Below, piece after piece: positions 35,292 through 46,613 of a stretch of DNA of 64,000 nucleotides. Each line of letters starts with the position of its first letter. The stretch's first letter is position 1. Both the position numbers and the translations under genes were made by a program. This DNA is from Sipunculus nudus (Eukaryota; Annelida; Sipuncula; Golfingiida; Sipunculidae): contig CM049306.1 in assembly GCA_026874595.1 (NCBI GenBank), positions 76,261,642 to 76,325,641 of the forward strand, given 5' to 3'. The notes below the pieces were generated by a model. It was given only the letters and a program-made list of their open reading frames with translations, was not told the origin of the DNA and ran no database searches.

Positions 35292-35400
35292 CTGTTCCAG
35301 GACACTTCACAGTTGATTAGCTCTAATTTAGCTGAATATTGGCTTAAAATATACCTGTAGCTGAAATGGGAATCCGTGAGTTCACCAATATGGACGATAA
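35292..35400 (-). other. Candidate 5' untranslated exon of the zinc-finger gene
   Basis: The minus strand has a good 5' splice site, CCTGGAACAG/GTAAGG, with the exon ending at 35292. Read in the frame of the downstream exon it has a stop and no later ATG, so if joined to 31910 translation would start at the ATG at 31890. The upstream end of the exon is not defined. Support is the splice signal and its position only. Confidence 0.35.
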
Positions 35401-35793
35401 TAGATGAGTTTATATAGGGAAATATGGAAAGATTCAGGAAATCGCGGACGTTGATTCAGGTCATCTCGCCCAAGGAATTCGCCCACAAACAGGTTATATA
35501 TCACACCATGGGTCGCCCTAAATACCCAAATAACCATTTACCAGATGATAAAACAGCCATGCACCCAAAGGATGGAAAATGTTTAAATTGTAGTATAAAT
35601 AGACTAAAAATTAAACAAAGACCTATAAATTTAAGTCTATTAAAATGATACTTAGTGTGTATTATCTGAAAAAAATATGTGTGTGAGGAACTGAATATAG
35701 GCCTAACTGAATTTGCCTAATTGCAGTATATCTACAGGACGTTTCGAATGAGTTTAGTATGTTTACTTGATATTAAATTTATATGTATGCATA

Positions 35794-35799
<6 letters not shown>

Positions 35800-35850
<51 letters not shown>
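35800..35850. repeat. (TA)n microsatellite
   Basis: About 50 bp of TA, giving a spurious Tyr-Ile reading frame. Confidence 0.9.
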
Positions 35851-35851
<1 letters not shown>

Positions 35852-36011
35852 TTATTTTATAAAGCGTAAATCCATCCTATGCATGCTGATACATAAAGAA
35901 AAATATGATATAATGATTACTAATTATTCAAACATTATAGAGTAAAAGAACTCGGAAAATAGGTGAGTTTTTAATTTGCTTTTAAATTCTGATAAGTTAT
36001 AAATCAGATTC

Positions 36012-37613
36012 TCAATGTGTTGGCTTAAATGTTCCAGAGTCTAGTGCCAGTGAAGCTGAATGCCTTGTTTTGTATACCCATGAAGATTTTGTAATTGGTA
36101 CATATAATAAATTTAGGTCATTAGAATGTAATCCTCTGACTGAAACTCGTTGATTGAGAAGTTCATGTAGATATATTGGAGCCATGTTGTCTCCTTGCTT
36201 TAAACACAAGAACAAGTATCTTGTATTTTACTCTTTGCTGTATCGGCAACCAGTGGAGAGTAATTTATTAAGATCAAGTTTTCCCTGCCGGTAAGAATTC
36301 TCGCTGCTGTATGTTCTGAACTCGCTTCGGGCGATCAATCAGAACTGATGGAAGGCCACTGTGGCCACATCATTATGCGTTACAATAATCTAGTTTTAGT
36401 GATAATGAACGCATGGATGAAACATCCAAATGTGTCACGGTTCATGTATTTCTTAACTAAAGTTGTCGATGTGGGGATAGGCAGATATGCAGACAGACGC
36501 AACATGTACCTCCTCTGACGCGTGGCAATCCATTTTGGCGCCAATACAGGATTAAGCGGATCCAGGGGGGGTCCAGGGGGTCCGGACCCCCCCCCCCCCC
36601 CCCCCCCCTCTCTCCTTTTTTCATCAGAAACAACGTTTTTTTAGGGCTTCAGGCAAAATTTTGCCGCCTGGACCCCCCTTTTTCAGACCTGAGGCCTTTT
36701 TTTTTAGGGTTTTCAGTTGTCCTCCTGGGTTGGACCCCCCCCCCTTTCCTAAATCCTGGATTCGCCCCTGCAATATTCCTAGCTGAGGATGATGCTAACG
36801 GTAATATCCTCTGGTAATCAACTTAAAAGAAGCATGAGAGACTTTGCTGTATATTTGTCTGGAGAAATAAAAAATAACTCAGTCTTGTCAACATGAACGT
36901 TTGCGTTGTATGAGGCAAGATATGAGGTAAAGCACTCTAATACAGTGCCTCTTATACCAAGAACCTGAAGAGTCTTTAATATGTAACCGTAAGCATTGTC
37001 AGCAGTGTCAAACGCAGCTGATAAAGCCAATAGCACCAGCAACACAGCTTCCTCGTTAACTTTTGCACAAATAATGTCATTTTGCACTCGGAGCAATGCT
37101 GCATCAGTGCGGTTACATTCTCTGTATGCTGACTGACAAGGTTCAAGAAGATTGTTCTCCTTCAGATACATGATCAGTTGTAATGCAACAGCTTTTTCCA
37201 AGAATTTTAAGACAAAAGCCAAACTTGAAACAGCGCAAAAGTTCCTTAATGTGTCTGAATCTAGGTTTGCCTTTTTCAAGATTGGAGTGATTAATGCTGT
37301 TTTGAACTCATCAGGAACTAACCTAATGGTAAGTGATAGGTTTACAATCGCTATAATTACTGGACACTGAAGTCTGACTGCCTTCTTCACCAGCCCATGC
37401 AGTAAGGAAGGGATCAGGTTGGCAGCTCTTATCTGCAGACGATATGATCAGTTTAATAATCTGGTTGTCGGGGAGTATTTTATTATAACTCAGTGTACAA
37501 TCAACCAGAGGAATGTCATAAAAAAAAATTGGAACAGTTTCCGTAGAATTCCTGATTTCAGTTATTTTCTATAGAAAAAAATCCCTAAAAACCGAGCCAG
37601 CTCTGCCGGTGTT
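36012..37613 (-). mobile_element. L2/CR1-like LINE, 3' part (reverse transcriptase), downstream of an LTR insertion
   Basis: The minus strand at 37390-36818 encodes VPDEFKTALITPILKKANL, FLEKAVALQLIMYLKENNLL, EPCQSAYRE, DAALLRVQNDII and a degenerate LSAAFDTADN (normally D-LSAAFDTVDH): fingers and palm of reverse transcriptase. Further 3', 36420-36330 gives LDYCNA and RVQNI-type phrases and 36215-36012 gives NMAPIYLHELLNQRVSVRGL, the usual C-terminal block. Stops and frameshifts show it is dead. The 5' continuation of the same LINE is at 43787-44215, on the far side of the LTR element. Confidence 0.85.
36545..36773. mobile_element. C/G-tract inverted-repeat element inside the LINE
   Basis: The left side reads 'caggattaagcggatccagg' and the reverse complement of the right side reads 'caggggcgaatccaggattt'. 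Between are poly-G and poly-C tracts and 'ggtccagggggtccggaccc'. It interrupts the LINE coding sequence between the palm and C-terminal blocks, so it is a later insertion. Confidence 0.5.
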
Positions 37614-37617
37614 ATGT
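37614..37617 (+). other. Target-site duplication (ATGT), left copy
   Basis: ATGT directly before the left LTR, repeated at 43783-43786 directly after the right LTR. Confidence 0.8.
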
Positions 37618-38100
37618 TGTTACATTCTTGCCCTTTGACCTGGCCAGGGGTGGGGCATGAACACTGATTGACAGTCAATATAGAGACGCCCCACAGCCAA
37701 TCACAGGCAGCTAAGGACTTCGCCCTCTGTCCCTGTGGGATAAAACCCCCTTGCCCTGGCGATTCTCTCTCTCTTGGATCATCGAGCAGTGGACCCCTAT
37801 GCCTACCCTCTGTGGCAGGCAGAGGGTATATGGCTTCTTTTTCACCTTGGGGTTGGTTTTACGACAATATCGGCTACCCAGGTGAAGAGCCACCCACTAC
37901 CAAAGAGCAGTCCTTTTATCTAGTCTGGTAAGTATCTTTCCGTTTCATTTATAAGTTTAGATAAAAATATGCAGTCCTGGTATTTTGAAGGTTTAGGCCT
38001 AAATTTTATTCCAGTAAAAAAGTGTTATTTTATCTCTTTAAATTGTGCGAGTGCATGTTGCCCAAGCCCAATTTCCTCCCAGAATAAATAAGCAGCTACA
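37618..38100 (+). repeat. Left LTR (483 bp)
   Basis: Begins TGTTACATTC and ends GCAGCTACA, so it has TG...CA ends. It matches 43301-43782 except for about seven substitutions and one indel (roughly 1.5 %). A TATA-like GATAAAAC lies near 37740, and AATAAA at 38083-38088 is 12 bp before the end. The 87-codon frame inside is open in both LTRs only because they are copies; it resembles no protein I know. Confidence 0.92.
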
Positions 38101-38116
38101 TCTGGCGAGCGATGCT
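38101..38116 (+). other. Candidate tRNA primer-binding site
   Basis: TGGCGAGCGATGC starts at 38103, directly after the left LTR. TGG is the usual start of a primer site, being complementary to a tRNA CCA end. The tRNA is not identified. Confidence 0.5.
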
Positions 38117-41100
38117 TTTCAGCTGTTATTAACAGCCAGGAGACGAATTCTGGTAAATAAATTGCTTATTTTAAGTTAATTCTGGGTTTTTCTTAGCATC
38201 AGAAAATATTTAAGGGGCTTAGGTTGTAAAAATCTGCTAAATAAGTGATCTATTCAAATAGAAACATAGTAACAGCTTTAAAAATGCCTGAGTTTCATTT
38301 CTTAAGGGAAATTATTTTATTTAGTGCATTTATTACGTGAACCAGAATAGGAGCTTTTTATAAATGTATAGGCCCATCTCTGTTTAAAGAACAATGCGCA
38401 TTATTTTATTTGGAAAGGCTAGTACTACTTTAGATTACTATTGACAAACCATTATAGTAATTTGACCTCCTTGGCTATCAAGCGGCGTATACATTATAAA
38501 ACAGTGTATACTTCAAAAATCAGCTGCAAAATTCAAAATCATTGGTAGGTGTACAGTAATCCCACAGTATTGATCCTTTTATTTGTACAATTTACAGTAA
38601 ATACTACGGTTATTGGGAATTTTCATTGTGGATAAACCAGTCATATTAGTTTTACATTCTTATAAAATGAAAGCCGTAATATCATTATATTTCTAATTAC
38701 CTCAGTCCTTGTTTGAAATTAAATCCCTCAGTGTTACACTTGAATTGCGTGTTCTCACTAGGTTATAGAACAAAAATAATAAAAAAGTGTATAATAATTA
38801 TTTATATACAAAAATGTGTGACTTTATAAGATGTAAAAGCAAGAGAAATAACAGGTGCTGTATGTACCATTATGTGATGTGTGAAAAAACTGTGACACGC
38901 ATCTTCTTATTACATTGGGCATAAGCTTAATCCGCAAATATTTAATGCCCCCATGTAAACATGCAGCCAGGCAACTTGTGCCTGCAATTGTATATATGTA
39001 ATATTTTACTTATAATAAATGACCTCTTCTTTGCAAAAATTAATATTCAGTTTATCAGATATTTTGTGTATAAAAACTTTCAGGGCTTGTTCTCAATTAG
39101 CTTAATAATTTTGAAATATAGTGACTGCTCAAATTTTATTATGCGTAGCTGTCTCTTGAATAATTGTAACATAGCTTTTATTTTGTAAATATGTATAGAT
39201 ACTGTTTTACTTGTGAATGTACTTTGTTAGAAACATTAGTTAATACTTGATTAAAGTCTAAACTGGATAATGAATAAAGAGTTTATATGCTCCTCTGCCA
39301 AATTTAGAATTGTATTGTATAAACCCTAAAGTGTGTAATCTTATGTGATTCTTGTGTAGAGAAGTATAACATACATGCTATTTTTTAAAACAAGGCTGTA
39401 ATTAATTTACCTTTAATAGCGGTTTCAAAAACCTGTGCACATGTAATTCAAAGGAACGACCGTTTGACCACATGTAACGAGGGTCACAAGTTATTGCATG
39501 ATAACAGCTGTGTTTCTGGTCCTTACAGTTCTGATAAACCTGGGGTTTAGATTTGGTTTCTATAATATTGGCAAAACCAAAAGGCCATGCCCAAGGGCTA
39601 TTGCATCACAAAGGGCTGAACACATATCACCCCCATGCAGGTGTCAGAGTCATCCGTTGTCACAGGGCCTACCTGTCATTTTATTTATTACTCAGTAAGG
39701 CTCAACAAACTGGACACCAACCCCTTAATCCCTTACTTAAACCGTGACTTAACCCCTGTGCCCCATATAGGGTTATATAACATCCCATGAGGCTGATATT
39801 TCAAACAGGCCAGCACTGATTATCTTAATACCACCTGCAGGTACTTATGTTAAGCGGATTATACACCTGGTCACAAAGTCATGTGAATGTATCATCACCT
39901 TGTATATCAAACATGTAGACTTCAGTTTTTTTATTTTGCTCTAAATAATTGTATTAATATTAATAATTATACTTATAAAATGTGACGTCAATATAACTTC
40001 ATTAGTCGGGCCTATTGATCTGTGGGTCTCTCAACATACCAAATTTATGCAAGCTATAGAGTTATGGTGTTTATGGTTTGCCTTTAGGTAATCTTAATTA
40101 CTTGTTACAATTATTATGAATTCTGATGTTTAAAATATAACAACTTAAACAGATCAGTACTTAATAATTTAGATCAATCTTTTAAATAGATATTTAGTAA
40201 TTCTCAGAGGATTACCTCTGAGGCATGCTCATATTTTATATACACTTTGACTAAATTCATTTGTTGATTTTTGACCAAGGAAAAACTGCATTTAATTTTA
40301 ATACAGTTGTAGACTATTAACTCAAAGTTATTTAAACTTTTCACAAACCATTACTTTTTAATTACATTTTAATTATAACATTTTATTCTAAAATAAAACT
40401 TTTACAAACCTAGTTCATCCCAATTAAAGTGTTTAACACATATCTCTACAAAATTAGACAAATGTACAAAAAAAATGGTATTATACTTAAAATTTAATTA
40501 AAAGCATTTTATTCTGCCTCACATACTGCTGGACTAGATATGCATGAGTATTACTTTGAATTTCTCTGGTGAAATTAACTACCTATAGGCTGGATGTAAC
40601 TTGTCTGACACACCTTGAAGGTCTTTTATTGGTATTCTATTTGCCTAGATCTCAGCATCTGGCATAGTACCATTTATTCTGCCTCAACTTTGAGAGTTTT
40701 ACTAGTCGCTTTTTAGGGTTCTCATCCCGGCATAGTATGTGCTTTTCCTGGTTGAGTTTTTTTAGGTTAGCATATAAGGGCATAAAATATATACCAGTTG
40801 CCTTGGGTGATACCCGACGTGGTTGTCCCTTCTATGCAGTGTTTTGTGCTGGCAAAGTTCCCAGTCGCTTTTTAGGAGATGTTCTCCGGCATGGAAACAA
40901 TTTTTGCCAAGTGTATGTGGTGTCTGACATGGCTGCATGTCTGCCTTGTGGGTTTTGCATATCGCCTAGAGAGTTCTCGATTTTGGCAGGGTACCTTTCA
41001 CCTAGAGTATTTTGTATCTGGTATGGTGGCGCCACTTGCATAGGATTCTACCTGTCATCATATCTAAACCTAGCTATAGCATCAAACAGCACAAATTTGT

Positions 41101-43289
41101 CTGTCTTAAGTATTGGGAGTAATTAAAATAAATTAGAACAGTGTGCATACTTGACACACCAGTTAAAATGACATCGCTCATTAAGAAGCTTAACTTGTTT
41201 AATTAGGTTAATTTCATTGAAATCCTAACAATAATATTAATAGGTGAGCAACACACCAAAATACTAAATAAGTTGAGTACATACATGAATAAAATGAATA
41301 AATAAAGCTAAGTTCAGGGTCATGTCCACAAGCTATATTGCATTTGAGATTAATGATATCTAATATAAATAACAAATCACATATACACTGTTGTGTTGGG
41401 GTGAACATTTTTTTTTGTCACCAAAATACATATTTCACTGTGGATTCGAGTAAATTAATATTTAGGATGATGTATAAATGTATAAACTACAAACTAAGTT
41501 AACTATTACACATAATCTGAATCTACAGAGCTTCATGAAAAATAAATAAACAATGATAAAACTCAGAATGATGATAATGTTGATGATAAAATAATGATGT
41601 ATAAAAATATAAACAGTAAACTGTAAATGCTAGAAATAGATTAAAGAAGAACTAATTATTCAAATAAACTAATGAATAGGTAACTAACCCTGATATCTAA
41701 TTTGAATGTCATATTTACATATACTTGTAGGGTTATAAACAACTCTGATTTAACAAATTCTTGGGCAGCGCTGCTTTCCATTTTCCCTAAATTAAAGTCA
41801 TGTATAGGTGTTGTATATTACAGGTAGACTTTCTTTACCTGACTAAAACAACTGTGCAGTCGTTGAATTATCTGAAAGTATTATTTCATGTATTACTATA
41901 CTTAATTTCACCTGTAATAATATAAGGTGATCTTACATTTAGCGAGAAATCTCGCTGATACCTGATTATTATTACTTGGTCAGTTGTAGTTCGTATTTTA
42001 TCCCAGTGAGAGGGCATGTTTCGGCCGAGCGGGGCTTAAAATACCGTCTATATTTTGAGGCCAAACAGGGCACAGAATAAATACTGTTTATAAAAAGCTT
42101 ACCCGAGGGTAATGCATAAACTTCCTAACACTGATCAGATGATGATGCAGTGTGCGAGTGAATCTCGCTGTATTAGTAGACTAGTGGTCGAAATATTAAT
42201 TAACCCAGTGAGGGGGCATGTTTCAGCCAGACGGGGCTTCAAATGAATACCGTTACAGTTGTGAGGCCAGACACTGCACAAAGAAAATACTGTCCTTTTA
42301 ATCTGGTTACTTTTGCCCACCTTGCGTCTTTGGGCTATACACGGGTTGAGGACCATAGTTACCCCTAGTTTTATATACTCCATATAAAACGGAGAAATGA
42401 GCCCAGATTATGCCTATTAGAGGGTCCCTTTATGTAACCGTTGTCAATTTTATTTAATAATGTATAGTTGAAAACTTAGATCAAGTGTTTAACTGTTTTA
42501 ATGTTTTACCAAGGGGCCGCTTATCAGTCTTCTTTATGTTTGATTATGTATAATTTTTTATGAGAGCTATTTTTAAAATAGTCATGTCTAGGTAATTGTC
42601 GCAGAAATTATACTTGTGTCATATACTGCCGATACAGATACTGCCGCTCTTGTATTTTATTTTCAGAGGCTCCATTTTCGCATGAACCAGATGTCAGCCA
42701 TCAGTGCAGCCTTCCCAGTGTGGTCCGGCTCAGCTCTTCTGCTACAGCAAGCTGCAACCTGAGCCAACATTCCACTACAGCCAGATATTGGACGCTTTAA
42801 TAAATGCAGAACACCTTGAGTAAATACTGAGGCCTGTGGCGCCACCATCTGGACTTATATTTTATTAAACCCTATATGGCCACCTGGCTCACTAATGGAC
42901 TGTAACATGTAACAACTTATTGTACCTGGTGCATGTTGAATATCATTGATGTGTCTTTGAATGTTTTATATTGTTTTTGAATCTCCAATAAAAATTACAC
43001 AATCCCTGAACTTTCAAAACAACTATCAGACTGCAAAGTCCCTAATCACTGGAGGTACTGTGTGGGGAGAGAACACTCCCTACCCGCTGTTGTAGCATTG
43101 GATAAACCTACCTCCCCCCTCCCACCATGGGAGTTAGGGGTTGGGTAGCCGGCTAACAGCGTATACACAGCCTGCCAGCCATGTTTTGGCCATATAACAA
43201 ACAAACAAACAAAAGGTCCTCCTCTCCAAAGGCTAGATATTATGACTGCTATAGCAAAATTTTCCACTGTAGTGTAAAATTTTCCCTAT
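38117..43289 (+). other. Non-coding interior of the LTR element
   Basis: AT-rich and without conserved coding motifs. It contains degenerate internal repeats: 'agtcgctttttagg' at about 40705 and 40862 with surrounding 'cctagag...ctggcat' phrases, and a ~190-bp duplication at about 41940-42130 and 42155-42300 ('gggcatgtttcggccgagcg' / 'gggcatgtttcagccagacg', both followed by GGGGCTT). GGTGGCGCCAC(T/C) cores occur near 41025 and 42837. Confidence 0.7.
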
Positions 43290-43300
43290 GGGGGGAAGGA
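43290..43300 (+). other. Polypurine tract
   Basis: GGGGGGAAGGA directly before the right LTR, the plus-strand primer position of LTR elements. It also fixes the element's orientation as plus. Confidence 0.75.
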
Positions 43301-43782
43301 TGTACATTCTTGCCCTTTGACCTGGCCAGGGGTGGGGCATGAACACTGATTGACAGTCAATATAGAGATGCCCCACAGCCAATCACAGGCAGCTAAGGAC
43401 TTCGCCCTCTGTCCCTCTGGGATAAAACCCCCTTGCCCTGGCGATTCTCTCTCTCTTGGATCATCGAGCAGTGGACCCCTATGCCTGCCCTCTGTGGTAG
43501 GCAGAGGGTATATGACTTCTTTTTCACCTTGGGGTTGGTTTTACGACAATGTCGGCTACCCAGGTGAAGAGCCACCCACTACCAAAGAGCAGTCCTTTTA
43601 TCTAGTCTGGTAAGTATCTTTCCGTTTCATTTATAAGTTTAGATAAAAATATGCAGTCCTGGTATTTTGAAGGTTTAGGCCTAAATTTTATTCCAGTAAA
43701 AAAGTGTTATTTTATCTCTTTAAATTGTGCGAGTGCTTGTTGCCCAAGCCCAATTTCCTCCCAGAATAAATAAGCAGCTACA
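43301..43782 (+). repeat. Right LTR (482 bp)
   Basis: Begins TGTACATTC (one base shorter than the left copy) and ends GCAGCTACA. It is followed by ATGT at 43783-43786. Confidence 0.92.
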
Positions 43783-43786
43783 ATGT

Positions 43787-44215
43787 CGTTTTGGAGAGGT
43801 TAACTGTCAGCCCTCCCGAGCAATGTGTTCAGGATGCAGAATAATTTTTTTGTATCAACCATGGAATCAGAAATGGCAGATTTGTAGAATGTGATTTCGC
43901 TGCGTTCCAAGAACATTTGTATGTGGACTGTGAGGCCTGTTTTATACGCCACCGGCTTTCTGCCTGTCTACGACGTTGTTTTGCCTCGCGAATATCATTG
44001 TTATACCACTTTGCGTGTGGTCGCATAGTTACCATACGGGATCTGATTGGTGCTAATTTACCCAGAATACCAGCCAGTTATGTATTGATCTCAACCAGTC
44101 CTACTTGTGATAATTCTGACAATAAAAATCTAAAAAGAGAATCCTTGAAGGAAGCTGATAGACAGTCCATTTTAATACTTTTGATTTTCCTGTATACAAA
44201 CCTTTATGGCTAGGA
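43787..44215 (-). mobile_element. L2/CR1-like LINE, 5' part (endonuclease-RT linker)
   Basis: The minus strand encodes VTMRPHAKWYNNDIREAKQR and RRQAESRWR, the conserved block between the endonuclease and reverse transcriptase of this LINE group. Read on the minus strand this precedes the reverse transcriptase at 37613-36818, so the two pieces are halves of one LINE split by the LTR element. Confidence 0.75.
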
Positions 44216-44631
44216 AGCTCAGGTTTTGCAATTGTTATAGTTGTGCAGACACAGAGAAATGGTCCGGAAATCCGTGGTCAGCCGAATGTACGTGGTTAGC
44301 CGTAGTCTGTAATCAGGACCAGAGAGTCGACTGACCTTTCAATGACAAGGTCCAAGGAATGGCCATTCGAGTGCGTACTGTGGTTTACAGAATGTTTCAG
44401 GCCATATAGCTTAACCATTTATATATGTGAAAAACATATGTCACGCTTCACGGTGTAGTACAACCATGGGATATTTCACCTTTACTATCTATGCATAATA
44501 ATTCCATTCCTACAAGGAATGATAGAAGTTTTACATATAATATTTGCAAATTCGCATGATTTTGGATGAATTGTACTGTTTAACAGCAAATGGGTTAAAC
44601 ATAGGCCTACAATATATACTTTTTCCCGAAG
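44216..44631. other. Unassigned stretch
   Basis: Nothing recognised; AT-rich with no coding support. Confidence 0.3.
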
Positions 44632-45040
44632 AGTCCCATTTGTAATCCGACTTACATGGTGAGAATTATTGAGTATAATGTCACATTCGCAGGCTACGGT
44701 ATTTTAATGAATGAACACATTATGGCGCTGCTATGTGGATATGGTATTGATATTTAATTGATTATGAACACATTCATGAGGAACCCGATTTAACGGGACT
44801 CATATAATACCCAGCGACCAGAAGGGCCTTAAAATTTTAGTTTGTTTTAGATTGTTGAGCCATTTGTAATCCGACTTATATTGGGAGAATTTTTAAGAAT
44901 AAACGTCACATTCGCAAGCTATGTTTTTCGATGAATGAATATACATTATGGCGCTGACTTGTGTAAATGGTATTTACATTTAATTGATTATGAAAACATT
45001 TTTGAGGAACCCGATTCAACTGGACTCATATCAAACCCAA
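44632..45040 (+). repeat. Tandem duplication of a ~225-bp unit
   Basis: 'catttgtaatccgactta' (44638, 44861), 'gtcacattcgcaagct'-type, 'cattatggcgctg' and 'gaggaacccgattcaac'-type phrases occur twice in the same order. The copies differ at many positions, so the duplication is not recent. Confidence 0.75.
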
Positions 45041-45193
45041 AAAATGTATATTGTATATAAAATTTATACATTTCTTTGTTGCATTGTGTCATTTGAAAAA
45101 GAATCTTTACAGCTTTCATATGTGACCGGGTGTCGTTCTCTATCATGATTTTAAAGGAGATAAATCTAGCTGGGTAAAGATTTACTAACATAC

Positions 45194-45480
45194 CAAGCTG
45201 TCATGAAATGCTTGAAATCTAAGAAAAAATCCCTTAACACATCCTCTTTAGGCCCCAGGTGCTCAATGGGCCAAATAATGCACGGATGTAGTATGTCTAT
45301 GCGTCTGACGCAAGTAATCTGTTGTTTACACAGCCGCACCTCGGGATCAGCTACATCATGGCTCATACAAACGTACTTGAAAAGACGACGAAACAGCCGT
45401 TGAAAATGACGACGTATTATACCGAAGCTACTTATCTTATTGCCACACCAGGTTATGTAAATAGCGTTCAGAGTGAACTG
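45194..45480 (-). CDS. Candidate protein-coding exon, function unknown
   Basis: The minus strand is open for 95 codons up to a good 5' splice site, GCTTG/GTATGT, at 45194. An ATG at 45366 would start MSHDVADPEVRLCKQQITCV and continue RRIDILHPCIIWPIEHLG then DVLRDFFLDFKHFMTA. The composition is protein-like rather than AT-repeat-like. I do not recognise the family; a Tudor-like N-terminal exon is one weak possibility. No partner exon is identified, so this may be a chance frame. Confidence 0.35.
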
Positions 45481-45857
45481 TCATGACCAATATTTCAGAT
45501 ACACGGTTTACTAGAGGATATCAACTAAATAAGATGAAAAAACGCGCACGTGATGGACACAGCTGATTTTTATGCGACTAGAGAATGCTTCTTTTAAAGA
45601 ATTGTCAAGGTATTTTACAACAGGTGAATACCTGTTTTCTAATAATTAAGTTTTGGTTTATTAGCTCACTGTCCTCCCTTTAACCAGTTAAGCAGGTTAG
45701 GTCACGTCCCAGGTGGTTGTTAGGATTTAATTATTTGTTAAAGTTTATCCATAGGACCTGTGCTAATAACCGTTGGTATTGTATGCATATTTAAGAATTA
45801 GAAATGGTCAATTAGTCGGCAATTTTGTGATTAGTTTGGTTTTTAACTCTTTTTTTT

Positions 45858-46265
45858 TTTTTAGCTCAGCTGACTGAAAGTTAACTCATGTGTAGGGATG
45901 GCGCTTTGTCCGTTGCCCGTCCGGCCGTCTGGCCGTCCGTTAGCAGGGCACAAATCGTAACCGCTAACCCTAGAAACTTGTAAATGAATACTCAGGTAGG
46001 TTGACAAAATGAAAATCTCCTTGGAAACCTGAATTTGGGTAACTGCGACCTTTTTCCTCCGAGACAGGGGGCTCGCAAAGAAACCCCCTTGAGAATAATT
46101 AAAATTTTATACAAAACCTCAAGTATCTTGATAATTAATGCATGGATTGCCATGAATCTTGCCTTGAATATTGAACATGTCTAATCTTGTCAGTTCCCCT
46201 AAAACTGGTGGCGCCACCTGAATTTTTATCTAATTTTTACGATTTTTCTGCTGTTTTTAGACCAT
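45858..46265 (-). repeat. Solo copy of the 337-bp array family, minus strand
   Basis: Read on the minus strand: TTCAGGTGGCGCCACCAGTT, then blocks matching the array ('caggtttccaaggagatttt', 'agcggttacgatttgtgccc', 'taacggacggccagacgg'), then 'actttcagtcagctgagct' AAAA. It shows the unit as an isolated insert with the same hairpin end and A-run. Confidence 0.85.
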
Positions 46266-46499
46266 CAAATGACAGCAGTTTCTCAGCTGTGTCCTGTGTC
46301 CTGAAATCCAGTGTGTTTATTGATTATGATTGGTTTCTTCAGGTATATTTTTGATGCATGTTTTCCTTTATTATGATACTGCCAAATTATATTGATACTA
46401 TCAGATTCATCTGTGTCCTGAAACCTTGTGTGTTTATTATAGGGCCCCGCTTGAATCACCCTGTCCGTCTGTCTCTTCGTCTGTTCTTCTATCTGTATG

Positions 46500-46533
46500 T
46501 CCGTTTAATTTGTTTCCTCTCTCTCTCTCTCGT

Positions 46534-46613
<80 letters not shown>
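46500..46613. repeat. (CT)n then (TA)n microsatellite
   Basis: About 60 bp of CT-rich repeat followed by about 33 bp of TA. The Ser-Leu and Tyr-Ile frames across it are not genes. Confidence 0.95.

Larger units (their letters stand above)
37618..43782 (+). mobile_element. LTR retrotransposon, 6165 bp, without recognisable gag or pol (LARD-like)
   Basis: Two near-identical direct LTRs, a TGGCGAGCGATGC candidate primer-binding site 1-2 nt inside the left LTR, a GGGGGGAAGGA polypurine tract before the right LTR and a 4-bp target duplication make this a complete insertion. The interior (38101-43289, about 5.2 kb) has no frame over 129 codons, and none shows protease, reverse transcriptase, RNase H or integrase motifs. 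It must have moved with enzymes from another element. It lies within the LINE at 36012-44215. The low LTR divergence indicates a fairly recent insertion. The superfamily cannot be assigned without pol. Confidence 0.85.

Noticed and set aside
40737-41126. 129-codon frame in the LTR element's interior
   Set aside because: Longest frame inside, but with no gag, protease, reverse transcriptase or integrase motif, and it crosses the degenerate 'agtcgctttttagg' repeats.
37668-43613. An 87-codon frame conserved at 37668-37931 and 43350-43613
   Set aside because: It lies in both LTRs, so it is conserved by duplication. It has no recognisable domain.
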